From: Gongronella butleri
Lineage: Eukaryota > Mucoromycota > Mucoromycetes > Mucorales > Cunninghamellaceae
DNA length: 64,000 nucleotides
Direction of reading: 5' to 3'
NCBI GenBank assembly: GCA_025201375.1
Contig: JAIWZP010000017.1
Coordinates: forward strand, 372,001 to 436,000
A program made the position numbers and the translations under genes. The notes under the pieces were generated by a model. The model made no database searches, was not told the DNA's origin, and was given only the letters and a program-made list of their open reading frames with translations. Positions 35,073-45,468 of the stretch are shown in pieces. Every line of letters begins with the position of its first letter. Within the stretch, counting starts at the first letter, position 1.

Positions 35073-37016
35073 CCAAAGAAGATACCATGGTCCTTGAGCG
35101 TCCACAGGTGACACCTTTGCGGCTTTTTACTGTATTAATAATGTAAAAAGAAACTGACCGCAGCTGTCGCAACAGGCAAAAGAAAACTCCATTCGCTTCT
35201 CATTCTCGATCCACAATTCATTCGCCTTGAAAGCAGGCTCTGCTATGATAGCTCATTCCTCATTGGCAAGGGCAATGCCTCGATGTGGTGCCCTGGTGCG
35301 GCGTGCGCGTGGTCTTTTCTTCGATTCTTCCTTTACGTAAACCTCTGCAAATGAATCAATCACAAGCGTCTGAGAAAAAATTGCACAAATGCCGCACAAT
35401 TTTCATTTTTATTGTTGGGATTTTGCGCACACGCGCTTGATGATTCATCCATTGTTTTTTAAGTTTACGTACTGTACAGTACAGTATTTGTTCGCAAAGA
35501 CGCAAACCATGATTGACATGTGCTGTTACGTACAGTATGATACTGTACAGTATTCGGTGAGTACAGTATCTGAAGGCTGAGGAGGCTGCGTGCTACAGTA
35601 TGATACGTCGTACTGTACACTGCTGCACAAAAACTTGCACATTTGCCTTTTATTTATCATACTGTAAACACCAACAAAGAGGGTGTTTTTCAAAATTTGG
35701 CGGCCTGTTGTGCCTCCAGAAATTTTTTTACAGGCTGCTCGCCCGCCAATGAAACCTGCTTCACGGCGTAAACTGTAGCCCAGTGCTCAAGACGGACCCG
35801 CCCGATTTTTTTTCGACTCGAAAATGTCAAAAATCCCCTATTTTTACTATTTTGCGTTCATCTTGCCATCTGCATGGTTGACCCCGCTTAAAAAGAGCTG
35901 CATCGAATTCATCGCAACATTTGCAACAAAAAAGCTTAAACCCTCAAGGCGCTACAACCACTTTTGAAAAATTCAGGGGTCACTCAGGGGTCACTCATTT
36001 CAATCTCAGAAAATGCCAAATTTGGGAAATTTCGAACTCCGAGTGATCAATGCATCCCAAACAAGTAACTCCGACAATTTGTTATTGGCTGACAAAATGA
36101 CAAGTTTCCCCAACTTTAGGAAAAATCCAAAGAGTGACGCATGAACGGCGATCGACTGAGAAAATTATCTACTTTGGGCAAGATTTTTTTGCAAAAATTT
36201 AAGGTTTGACACTTCCAAATTAAGGTGCGTACAGTAAATTGCCTGGAATTTTTTTTTGCACCGTATTTTTTTACATATTTTTTTATTTTGCACATTTTAT
36301 GTACTGAGTGGTGGTGGTGGGCTGCAGCAGGCTGGTGGAATGACCGATGCAGAAAGTTAGAACCCAAGCTAGCGCGCCGCAAGTCATGCCATTAGGTGCT
36401 TTGCACCCCTTTTGTTAGTAAAACTGCAATAAAAATCGGGGATCGATTAGCCCGTTGACGAGTAAATTGCAATCAAAAATTTTGATGAAAAAATGAATTT
36501 TCTCTGCGATTTTTTTTAGCCATCCATCGATGAAACTGGTCTCATTCGACGGAGATGCAAGGGGGGCTTTCGACACTTTAAAAGCGCCGTGTGTTGTCTA
36601 TTATATCATACTGTAATCCGTTGCAGTACGTAGAGAACATCGACGATGAAAAAAAAATGTAATGTTTGAACGGCTTTTTTCACAAGCGTACAGCACAAAC
36701 TGCGAAGATCACACATCGGGCAAACAATCATTCCAGAAATGACGTCCGAGTTAGTCTGATTCGAATAGTGCAAATTTCATGGCGATCGAAGAAGAATTTT
36801 TTGACCAAGACATTGTTATATCATATCATAATTGTGGAAATGTCGACATTTTGGATTCATTTGCACAAGAGCACAACGACTCAACGGAGGACCTCAGCTC
36901 CTCAGGTATTCACCGCCATGTTACTGTACTACTGTAAAAAAAGACGCGACGAAATAATGGTCTATGATATCATATGATATGATATCATACGTACTGTTGT
37001 ACTTTGCATAGAACTG
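35073..37016. other. Gene-poor DNA with TACWGTA and GATATCATATGATAT strings
   Basis: About 1.9 kb without a supported gene. Strings such as GTACTGTACAGTACAGTA (35469), TACAGTATGATACTGTACAG (35531) and TATCATATGATATGATATCA (36967) recur. It forms the left flank of the outer mobile element. Confidence 0.6.
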
Positions 37017-37268
37017 TGCTGTAGGGCGATCGGGCAAGTCTTTTTGTTCAAAATTTGTCTAATTGTTTAAAACGCGTCTAGATAATCATTTGCAAACCAA
37101 TTGATTACGTAATCGGGACCGAAGCAAAGACACGGGTATAAGGCCACAGTGTCTTCCCGGGAGACAATGTTCAGTGCAATTAAAAAGACTTTAAAGGCAT
37201 AGATGTCCTATAAAATAAATGTTGATCTATCATACTAAGCACAGGCAACCAATTATGACCGACCTCCT
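37017..37268. repeat. Left direct terminal repeat of outer element
   Basis: 252 bp beginning TGCTGTAGGGCGATCGGG and ending GACCGACCTCCT. Differs from the right copy by one extra G near the start and one T/C change (TGTTTAAAAC against TGCTTAAAAC). Contains the 12-bp palindrome GATTACGTAATC at 37103-37114 and a potential stem AAGACAC/GTGTCTT around the sequence GGGTATAAGGCCACA. Confidence 0.9.
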
Positions 37269-37279
37269 TGTTTTAAATA

Positions 37280-37840
37280 TTAACCCTCAGTAATGGTAAG
37301 CATATATTCTTGTACCATGTTCCCATCGTCGTTAAATTCGTCCATTGATAGCCACCTATTATGTCTGTTGTCATATCCAATCCATTTTACTCTGTATTGG
37401 ATGCCATTAGGGGTATGACGATGATTAATAATCCTCTCAACCTCGTAATTACCGGTACTCTGATCGGCATCTTGCATTACCATCTCTTCTTCAACATTAG
37501 TGCTAACAATACAATTCCTCCCTTGTGCAAAAGCATCTTCAATAGTAAGATTAAAAAGCTCTTGTTGTATTGTCTCTATTTTCTCTTTATGCGCACGTCT
37601 GTCAGATATGCTCAAAATGTCGACGACATCATAAATAGAACTAGTAGAAGCAGTACCACCGTAATAATCAAAGTCTTTATGCATCCAAAATGTATGATGA
37701 TCTGTTTGTTGAAGTTGTCCCATGGCAACAAACTTTTTCATGTTGCTTAAAACGCATGCCAACTTGAATTGTGCCGTAAAGACAGCAGTTTCAGATACGC
37801 GGATCACAGATTTGCCATTAAATCGATGAAAAAGGTGACC
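37280..37840 (-). pseudogene. C-terminal part of DDE transposase-chromodomain gene (interrupted)
   Basis: This minus-strand segment is the downstream part of the transposase gene that starts at 46347; removing the Gypsy element and one copy of its AAGCT duplication keeps the frame exactly. It adds 186 residues. It begins GHLFHRFNGKSVIRVSE, the helix that follows the catalytic Glu in DDE_Tnp_4 proteins, then a linker, and ends with a chromodomain at about residues 425-474 of the joined 479-aa protein (YEVERIINHRHTPNG, then YRVKWIGYDNRHNRWL with the aromatic/Trp pattern of the fold). The stop TAA is at 37282-37280. Expression as a separate protein is unlikely because the start is missing. Confidence 0.85.
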
Positions 37841-37845
37841 AAGCT
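37841..37845. repeat. Target-site duplication AAGCT, left copy
   Basis: AAGCT directly precedes the left LTR and is repeated directly after the right LTR at 45469-45473. A 5-bp duplication is usual for Ty3/Gypsy integrases. Confidence 0.95.
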
Positions 37846-38284
37846 TGTGAATCTAGTGAACAAGACAGAAAGACGGGACTAAAAGTACGGCTTTAATGGG
37901 GAAAAGAAAGATGAGAGGGAAGAGAAAGAGAGACTAAGGGAAGGCGAGCTTAAATAGAGGGGAATGGATGATTCAGGGTCAGACATTCAGCTGTGTGGCG
38001 ATCTGACCGGAGTCTCGGGCTGTGCAAAGGGTCCGATTATGGGAATCAATGCATTGCATTAGGCACCCTTTGCATCCAGCGCGTCATGCTACACTAAGGG
38101 GCAATGTGAGTGCTAATGAGCATCACGCGTAGCCACAGCACATGCTGCTGATGCTGTGCTTTATGCACTAATATGGAGCGTGTGCTAGGAAAAGCAAGAT
38201 GTCAGGCCCTGTGTGCGACCGAGAATGAATCTTGGCTGTGATCCGCTGCCTTGCATGCTCTAATGATCCATGTCAAGATTGACA
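37846..38284. repeat. LTR (3' LTR in element orientation)
   Basis: Starts TGTGAATC and ends GATTGACA, giving 5'-TG...CA-3' and an imperfect 8-bp terminal inversion. Length 439 bp, the same as the other LTR, with no difference noticed on reading. Confidence 0.95.
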
Positions 38285-38296
38285 TTGCCCCCCACC
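38285..38296 (-). other. Polypurine tract
   Basis: On the minus strand GGTGGGGGGCAA lies immediately upstream of the 3' LTR, the position of the plus-strand priming site in LTR retrotransposons. Confidence 0.7.
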
Positions 38297-38702
38297 AGGT
38301 CGGACATAGGTCTGACAACGAGCGAGGAAAAGAGGGGATCATGCTATGCGGGTATGATGTCCGAAGATGTGCGATCGGATTGGCAAGAATTGCATCAGCT
38401 ACAGATGGAGCTGGAGATGCCCGCGCATAGGAGCAAGTCAAAAAATAGAATGAATTGGGTCTCTTGGGTATATCATACTGTATATGTTCCCTTTCAAAGA
38501 ATGATAATGAGATGGTGAAATAGCCGATGTTCTTGTTCGTGCGTACTAGTGATTCTACACTCTGCAAGTATGTACAAAAAATAATAAAAGTAGTGGCAGG
38601 CATCTGCTGCATGGTTGTTGCAAGGATGGACCGAGTGGATGGATGTCCAAACTCGAAAAAGTGGCAGCGGACTTTTTTTTTTTTTTTTTATGGGAACGGG
38701 CC

Positions 38703-40208
38703 TTAGCGCTGGGCGCCGGGTTGCCCCCGCCAATAATTGTTGATTAGAGTCTTGCCATCAAAATTCTCTGCAGGAATCCACAGATTGTGCTTGCGTGAAT
38801 AGCCTTTCCATTTGACATAATATTCGTATTGCCCTTTTTTCATTTCACGATGCGCGAGAATTTTTTCCACATGATAAGATTGGCCTCGCAATGGTGCAGG
38901 ATCATCATTGTCGCTGTCCTCTTCCATAAGCGGGTCATGGGAAATGGGTTTCAATTGGTGTGGTGCGAAACGCTCCGGTAGGCGCTCATTGATGTGATAA
39001 TTTTCAAGTCTATAGGAACCACCTCGTGTGCGTTCGACAACGCGGAAAGGACCATGATATTTGGGCTCCAATTTACGTGTGTAGAGGGGATCAGCAATTG
39101 CGACAAGGGAGCCTATTTGGAATTCCACCAATTTATGCTTCTTGTTGAAGCGCGCTTGGGCTGCCTCGCGCAGTTTGCGTTGACGACTGGCAATGGCCGG
39201 ACGGATGACTTCTTGGATCTCACGGTAATGACGTTCGATGTCTTTGGGATCATATGTGTAAACCGGAATGTGTTTTTCAATCGTGTCCTTTAGGTCGGCA
39301 TTGTGGTCAATGAAGCCATTGGCTCGACGTGCAAAAAACAGATCAAAAGGAGCACTGCCTGTGAGAGAATGAGGCTGCAAGTTGTAAAAATAGCTCACAG
39401 TGTCTACATATTCATCCCAATCTTGTAGGCGACTGTCGACCAGCTTGGCCAGCATGCGGGTGGTGGTCTGTACACTGCGCTCCGCAGCACCATTGCTGCG
39501 CGGCGAATAAGGCGTGATGAGGCGTGCATCAATCGAGCCGCATTGATGTATGAGCTTAACAAGCTGATTGACAAACTCTTGCCCATTATCTGAGCTGATG
39601 ACACGTGGAAACCCAATACGTGTGAATATTTTAAGCAAAGTGCGAGCGACAGTGGGACCGGTTTTATCAGCAATGGGTTCCAGAACGACAAATTTGCTGA
39701 AAATGTCAATGACAAGAAGCATGTAATGATTGCCCGAGTGAGAAGTGGGAAATGCCCCCGCCAAATCTATCGCAATGTGCGCCAAAGGCTCGTGGGCCTC
39801 GATGCTTTTTAAGGGATGATATCCATGACGTGGAACAGAGAATTGTAAGCATTGTGGGCAGCCTTGGACATGATATACAGCGTCGGCTCGGAGAGTTGGC
39901 CAATCATAGCCCAGAAGGTGAATTGATTTGATCATGGCGTCTGCGCCAAAATGACCCTTCAGGTGCTGGTCGCGTATGAGCTGCTTTTTGAGTGCCTCAT
40001 CTGTGGGCAAATGCTTTTTTTCTGTGTCTAGAACACGCGCAGCCCGAATGAGCGGAGGCTGAGAAGGTTTGTGGTACCATTCAGAGAAAAAAATATCTTC
40101 ATCAACATTGACAGGGATCATGTCCGGGCAAAAAATGGGGGGTGCGGGAGGAAGATCTGTTTTTGATGAAACGCCGGCCAAGCGGGCATTTAAACCCGTC
40201 ATGTCCAT
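38703..40208 (-). CDS. Gypsy integrase with C-terminal chromodomain
   Basis: The 501-codon minus-strand frame begins shortly after the RNase H frame ends. It has the HHCC zinc-binding region (HLKGHFG, then GCPQC), a DDE core (AIDLAGAF, SSDNGQEF, and Glu in SNGAAERSVQ), the GPY-like segment KYHGPFRVVERTRGGSYRL, and a chromodomain near the end (YHVEKILAHREM, YYVKWKGYSRKHNLWIP). Chromodomain integrases are known to steer insertion toward histone-marked chromatin. It is in the -1 frame relative to the RNase H segment; joining would need a shift at an A-rich site near 40235. The first ATG (40208) need not be a true start. Confidence 0.93.
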   Translation of the reverse strand: MDMTGLNARLAGVSSKTDLPPAPPIFCPDMIPVNVDEDIFFSEWYHKPSQPPLIRAARVLDTEKKHLPTDEALKKQLIRDQHLKGHFGADAMIKSIHLLGYDWPTLRADAVYHVQGCPQCLQFSVPRHGYHPLKSIEAHEPLAHIAIDLAGAFPTSHSGNHYMLLVIDIFSKFVVLEPIADKTGPTVARTLLKIFTRIGFPRVISSDNGQEFVNQLVKLIHQCGSIDARLITPYSPRSNGAAERSVQTTTRMLAKLVDSRLQDWDEYVDTVSYFYNLQPHSLTGSAPFDLFFARRANGFIDHNADLKDTIEKHIPVYTYDPKDIERHYREIQEVIRPAIASRQRKLREAAQARFNKKHKLVEFQIGSLVAIADPLYTRKLEPKYHGPFRVVERTRGGSYRLENYHINERLPERFAPHQLKPISHDPLMEEDSDNDDPAPLRGQSYHVEKILAHREMKKGQYEYYVKWKGYSRKHNLWIPAENFDGKTLINNYWRGQPGAQR

Positions 40209-40811
40209 GTGGGGCGTAGGCTTATCGCCTTTTTTTCCCTTTTTTTTTCTTTTGGCACACCGGATGGGGGCTCTAGCTCAGAAAACGGCCTTCTTTGACT
40301 CACAAGCTCGTCCTGTTGGTCCTCAAACATACGAGATAAACTGTCAGCAATGAGGTTCAGCTTGCCCGGCAGGTGAACAACTTGAAAGTTATAGTCAAGC
40401 AGCGTTTCAAGCCAATTCGCCATGACAGCGTTGATTTCGGCTTGCGAATGCATGTATTGCAGAGCACGGTGATCTGAGAAGACGGTGAACGTGGCGCTCT
40501 GACCCCAGAGATACACACGGAATTTTTTCAGGGCAAAAACGAGGGCTAAGAGCTCACGACGCGTGCACGAGTAATTTTTTTCAGCTTTAGAGAGAGAACG
40601 CGAGACAAACGATATGTACAGTCGGCGGTCCGCCTGGTCAGGGTGCTCTTGGAACAAACAAGCACCAATGCCCGTGTTGGAAGCATCACACGCCACGAAA
40701 AATGGGCGATTGAAGTCTGGTTGGGACAACAAAGGCGCTGAAACCAGCATTTGCTTCAATTTGGTAAATGCGCGTGTATGCTCATCAGTCCAAAGATGAG
40801 TAATTTTTTTT
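40199..40811 (-). CDS. Gypsy RNase H segment of pol
   Basis: Minus-strand frame continuing pol after the break at the A10 run. It contains the RT thumb/connection end (HLWTDEHTRAFTKLKQMLVS, PDFNRPFFVACDASNTGIG) and RNase H with the DAS, ELL (TRRELLALVFAL) and SDH (VFSDHRALQYM) motifs, then VVHLPGKLNLIADSLSR. Frame ends at 40199 in GVPKEKKREKKA. The frame is open back to 41020, but the part between 40811 and 41020 is the shadow of the RT frame. Confidence 0.9.
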
Positions 40812-43300
40812 TTCGTTGCGTAGGCGGTCCAGGCAATGTGTGACGGAAGACATTTGGGGCATGAATTCACGGAAATAGCCAGCAAAACCAAGCCAGCGCA
40901 TGATATCTTTGCCGGAGCGTGGAATTTGCCATTGATCAAGGTTGACAAGTTTTGCAGGGTCAATGCGCTTCCCTTCACGCGAGACACAGAAGCCCAGGAG
41001 ACGTACAGATGCGTGTGCAATGCGGCATTTGGATGGATTCAAGACGAGATTGGCATTTGTCAAGATTTGGATGACCTCGCAGACATGGCGCGTGTGCTCT
41101 TCGAGCGTGTTGCTGAAAATGATCAAATCATCAATAAAATTCAAGACGAAGGGTTTGTCACGAAGGAGGTATCCCATTGTCCGCTGGTATTGGCTCGAAA
41201 TTTTTTTTAGGCCAAACGGACAAGCCAAAAATGCATATTGGCTGTTGCCAAAGGTGAAGGTGGTCTTGACGACGTCCTCGTCGGCGACCTTGAAGGCATG
41301 AAATGCGGACTTTAAATCCAGGCACGTGAAAATGCCATGATTGGCAATGCGATTAAAAATGGTGGAGACAACAAGAGGGATTTCAAAGTGATCATCTGGG
41401 ATGAGGGCATTGAGAGCACGCGGATCCAAGCATACACGATACGCTATCGTTTGACCCAACATGTTGCGTTTAGGCACTATGGTCAGCGGTGAATTCCACG
41501 GATTGTCCGGCTCAGTGACACGGCGAATGAGACCGTCGTTTAGCCATGATTTGACTGTTTTTTCCACTTCCGGGTAGAGAGCAATTGGGATCGGATATTG
41601 CCGTCTATAGGCATGCTGGCCCGGGGGCGTCGGCAAAGTAACCAAAGCGCCAGGTGCATTGCAAAAAGAACCCGGTGGAATGGCCTGATTGGCGTCTAAA
41701 AAGGGCTGAATGCAAGCCATCATGCGTGCACGCTCTTGTTCGGTGCCCACGGGTGAATTGTCAACAGTGGGGAGCGCGTCGTCATTGGCCTCAGGGTCTG
41801 TTAAGCCTGTAACATTATGGCTTTTTTTATGAATGGGCTCTAAGCCATATAGACCAAGGCCTAGCTTGTGCCAGATGTCTGTACCAATGGAAACGTGGAC
41901 CCCTTGGTGGGGCATGTCAAGGAGCTCTAGTGCATGAGTGAGCGTATTTTTCCCATGAATGATCTCGATGGGTTCTGTTGTGCCTAATCTGGGTTTGAAA
42001 ACACCTGCAATGGCCGTATGGATGACACCATCTGTGGCAGGATAGACTTTTATTTTTCTTTGAGCTGCATATGAGGGAGAGATGAGTGTGCGATTGGCAC
42101 CGCAGTCCACCAAAGCGAAAATGTCTTCACCCTGTAAAGTGATGGCAGTAAAAAATGAGTCTCCTAGAGAAAATTGGCGGATTCCCTTATCCACACACGC
42201 TTGCATGGTATACAGCAAGAGACGAGTGTGCGTGGATTGATCTTTGAGGTTACCCGATGTGTCCATGTCGCCGGTCATGCCAAGGTAAGCCTTGGTGGGC
42301 GCACTGGAGAGGTCATTGGCATGCAAAGCATCGCTAGCTGCGGCCGCGTTCATAGGGCGATTGTCCAAAACATGATTGGAGTGTTGCTTGGGACGTGCAT
42401 TGGGGCAATGGCGGTAATGATTGCGACGATCAAAGGTGGGGTCGTCCGGAAACTGCACCATGCATTTAAAGCAATAATGATGCTGGCGAGGTGGGGAGGA
42501 ATGTGGCTGGTCTTGATCAAATTGTGCCTGACGCACCGCGATGTGGCCCTGTTGGCCATTGTTGTAAGCCTGGCGAGGCTGCTGTGCGCCCTCGGCGTAT
42601 CGTTGGTCTTGACGCGTGGGGATGTCGCCATTGTTGGCGCTCCCTTGGTTCTGCTGACGGCCTTGTTGCGGGTACGGACCCGTGTAGGACCTGCCACGAT
42701 GGCCACGACCTCGACGATTGCGGTCATTGTTGTTTCTGTGGTCGTTGCTGCCCGAGAAACCGCCATTGGCATGGCCCTGGCCATTGTCATTGTTGTTGTT
42801 GTAACGTGGAGCGGGCTGGGAGCGGCCATTGTGAAGGTAGTAAGCCTCGTAATGGGCGCCTTTCTGGAAGAGACGGCCAAATCCTTGAATTTCCGCGAGC
42901 TTAGGATCCTCGGCGATGTTGAATCGCTGCAGGAACATTTCATGCGTCTTGCTGCTGCCAGCCAGGGTGGTGATGCATCGGTGTCCTTGTTGAGGAAGCT
43001 CGTCCACACCGGCCTTGCGCGCATATCGCGCATATCGGTCCAAATATTCGTCGATGAACATGCCCGGCTTGAGCTTCATGTTGTCCAGCAGCTGCTGGTA
43101 GTGGAGCGTGCGGGTGGAGCTGTCGAATAGGCGGGTGAGCGTGGGCTCAACATTGCCCAGCCATGTCCAATTCGCGGTGTCACGGCCCTTGACCTCCTCA
43201 CGCCATTGAGAAAGATGAGCCTTTGTGAGCGCGGCGTCTGTCACGATCCAATTCGTGAGCATTGTCCACAACTCTTTTTTTTTTTCTTGCTCCCTTTCGC
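40785..43300 (-). CDS. Gypsy capsid end, C2H2-like finger, protease and reverse transcriptase
   Basis: One long minus-strand frame, open to 43532, with element-like sequence from about 43280. Order: gag/capsid part (LSQWREEV, WTWLGNVEPTLTRLFD, KPGMFIDEYLDRYARYA), an Arg/Gly/Asn/Gln-rich stretch, a zinc finger CFKC...HYRH with C-x2-C-x14-H-x2-H spacing instead of a CCHC knuckle, protease FALVDCGANRTLIS (DCGA in place of DSGA or DTGA), and reverse transcriptase (LDLKSAFHAF, CPFGLKK, FIDDLIIFS in place of YxDD). The frame stops after EKKNYSSLD because of the A10 run at 40802-40811; one base less would continue into RNase H. Confidence 0.9.
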
Positions 43301-43885
43301 TCCTTTTTGTTTCCATTCCTTCTCTTTTCCTTTGGCAGCCGCCCAATTCCAACACCATCATCTGGCCATGGCTCGTGGCTTTCAAACGCACCCTCTCACA
43401 AGTTTGTAGCTGCTCTCCCCATCGAGCAATGGCCGATCTTCTCCTTTGCCCCGCTTTTTCTCCTTTTGCTGCGCCGCTGGAATCTCGATCTGTCTGTGCG
43501 CCAAGGCTGCAGACCAATTGGCCTTGTCGCACATAAAAGACCCGCCACTCTCCTTTTCCCCTTTTTTTTCTTTTCTTTTTTTCTTTACCCTTTCAACACC
43601 GTTTCTCCTCCTCTGAACCCCCCTCTTGCTATTACAATAAAACTCCTTGCTTGTTTGTCACCAATATCAAGATGCGTCCTACCAATAGAGTCCACGAGCG
43701 CCCCGCTCGCCATATCCGTGGCGCTGCTTCACGCCACGCACAACAACAACCACGTCGCGAACGTCTCGTTGTTAAACGGGCCGTCGACGTGGCCCGTCGC
43801 CGCCCCACTTTGCGTTCCGTGCTTGCGCCCGAGACGCTGGTCCGTTGGGCCCCAACGCCGCAGCAAGAGGACGGTCCAGCAGAGG
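43285..43885. other. Insert-like segment interrupting gag, with plus-strand promoter features
   Basis: Minus-strand gag similarity fades at about 43890 (after SWQQIIDAV) and resumes at about 43280. Between them the plus strand looks like host gene leader: a T-rich run ending CTTTGGCAG (43338), CATAAAAGA at 43532, long C/T tracts, AATAAAACTCC and an ATG at 43672. The plus frame from 43672 to 44160 encodes 162 residues, Arg-rich at the start (RPTNRVHERPARHIRG), which match no known family. No splice sites on the minus strand explain the gap. Confidence 0.45.
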
Positions 43886-44721
43886 ATCGTCACAGCGTCG
43901 ATGATTTGCTGCCAGGAATCGTCCAGGGCAATGCCGGCGCGAGCCATGACCGGCTTCAAATCGTCCAGAAATTCTTCCACGTCTTCGTAGAATTTGGTAA
44001 TGGCCTTGCCCTTACGGTCTTGCTTTGCATCCTTGGACGCATTGTCATCCGACATGTCCTTGTGGTAGTCAAAGCGGAGGAGAGGGAGATCGTCGGGCAG
44101 GGCGCGCTTGCGCTTGTCTTGGCCCACCAGCGGGGCAGAGGCTGGTGCAGCAGGGAGTGACGCTTGGAGTGACGCTTGGACCTTGCACAGACTGTCTGAA
44201 TAGGCAGCCGCCTCGGTCATACGCGCACAAAGGCGGTCGACTTCCTGCTGAGACGCGTGTGTTGCCTTGGCAAATGCAAAAGCCATTGAACAGGAATGGA
44301 GCTCGCGTTGAGCTTGCGCGACATGGGCAGCAATGGCATTGATTGCCTCTAAAGGCGAAGGAACGGAGGCACTAGGAGCCACAACAACAGATGGGGCAGG
44401 CACTGACGAGGCAGCACCCTCATGATGAGGGGCCTCAGTCACGGCCGCAATGGAAGAATTCAATGTGGAGGCAGCACCCAACATAGCCGGGGCCTCAGAC
44501 ATCTCAACATCCGCGTCCTGCACCAACGTGGACACGGAAACAGACCCATCATCAGAAGCAGGGTCTCGCAGTGAGAGCGCGAACAGACGGTCTTGCTGCT
44601 GTGACACAGCCGATGACGCAGAGGATGACGGGCTTGAACCCAGAGAGAGATCATTGGGTTGAGGCGCGCTATCGGTGGAAGCCGCCGATTGGTGCTCGAG
44701 AGGTTGCAGGTTGGTCATCAA
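43729..44721 (-). CDS. Gypsy gag N-terminal region
   Basis: A 330-codon minus-strand frame just inside the 5' LTR. The start MMTNLQPLEHQSAAS is followed by a long Ser/Ala/Pro/Val-rich, low-complexity region (about 190 residues) and then a more ordered capsid-like part (LLRFDYHKDMSDDNASKDAKQDRK, ITKFYEDVEEFLDDLKP, DDSWQQIIDAV). The last 45 codons read through the insert-like segment and are probably not native. Position and composition fit gag; sequence similarity alone would not prove it. Confidence 0.75.
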   Translation of the reverse strand: MMTNLQPLEHQSAASTDSAPQPNDLSLGSSPSSSASSAVSQQQDRLFALSLRDPASDDGSVSVSTLVQDADVEMSEAPAMLGAASTLNSSIAAVTEAPHHEGAASSVPAPSVVVAPSASVPSPLEAINAIAAHVAQAQRELHSCSMAFAFAKATHASQQEVDRLCARMTEAAAYSDSLCKVQASLQASLPAAPASAPLVGQDKRKRALPDDLPLLRFDYHKDMSDDNASKDAKQDRKGKAITKFYEDVEEFLDDLKPVMARAGIALDDSWQQIIDAVTILCWTVLLLRRWGPTDQRLGRKHGTQSGAATGHVDGPFNNETFATWLLLCVA

Positions 44722-45029
44722 GATCGAAAAAAAAAGAGTGTGCCGAATTGAGGACCAAAAAAAAAATATGTGCGTCGACTAGATGTAATAATCGGTGTCA
44801 GAAAAGAAGGTTGGTGCCACGTGAATAAGGTTCTGTCACGGGTGTCGTGGAAGGTGATAGGAGCGAGTGAGGGTGTTGAGAGGGGGATTGCAAAAAAAAA
44901 ATGTGGTGTAGAATGATGGGTGGCAAACGTTGCAATCGAGGGAGAGAAGGAATACAAAAAAAATCACTGGGATGTAATGTATAAATAGGGATGAGAGAGT
45001 GTGTGAATCGAAGAACTCGTCAAAAAAAA
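44722..45029 (-). other. Leader between 5' LTR and gag; primer-binding site not canonical
   Basis: On the minus strand the LTR end TTCACA is followed by TTTTTTTGACGAGTTCTTCG. A tRNA-primed element would normally have TGG within a few bases, and none is present. The leader includes several runs of A or T and a TATAAATAGGG-like string on the plus strand at about 44980. Confidence 0.6.
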
Positions 45030-45468
45030 TGTGAATCTAGTGAACAAGACAGAAAGACGGGACTAAAAGTACGGCTTTAATGGGGAAAAGAAAGATGAGA
45101 GGGAAGAGAAAGAGAGACTAAGGGAAGGCGAGCTTAAATAGAGGGGAATGGATGATTCAGGGTCAGACATTCAGCTGTGTGGCGATCTGACCGGAGTCTC
45201 GGGCTGTGCAAAGGGTCCGATTATGGGAATCAATGCATTGCATTAGGCACCCTTTGCATCCAGCGCGTCATGCTACACTAAGGGGCAATGTGAGTGCTAA
45301 TGAGCATCACGCGTAGCCACAGCACATGCTGCTGATGCTGTGCTTTATGCACTAATATGGAGCGTGTGCTAGGAAAAGCAAGATGTCAGGCCCTGTGTGC
45401 GACCGAGAATGAATCTTGGCTGTGATCCGCTGCCTTGCATGCTCTAATGATCCATGTCAAGATTGACA
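45030..45468. repeat. LTR (5' LTR in element orientation)
   Basis: 439 bp, same ends and apparently identical to 37846-38284. Contains AGCTTAAATAGAGGGG and a cluster CAGCACATGCTGCTGATGCTG. In element orientation transcription would begin inside this copy. Confidence 0.95.

Larger units (their letters stand above)
37846..45468 (-). mobile_element. Ty3/Gypsy chromovirus (full length, with frame breaks)
   Basis: 7,623 bp bounded by two 439-bp LTRs and a 5-bp duplication. On the minus strand the order is 5' LTR, gag, zinc finger, protease, reverse transcriptase, RNase H, integrase, chromodomain, 3' LTR, the order of Ty3/Gypsy chromoviruses. The LTRs appear identical by eye, so insertion was recent. 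A purine-rich tract GGTGGGGGGCAA abuts the 3' LTR. Coding sequence is in four frames because of breaks at A-runs and a non-coding-looking insert in gag. Confidence 0.95.

Noticed and set aside
37017..37268. Interpretation of the 252-bp repeats as LTRs of a retroelement
   Set aside because: No reverse transcriptase or gag lies between them apart from the separately bounded Gypsy element, and they do not begin TG and end CA.
42174..43130. 318-codon plus-strand frame inside the Gypsy element
   Set aside because: Val/Ala/Ile-rich antisense of the Asn/Gln/Arg-rich gag-pol linker; no motif.
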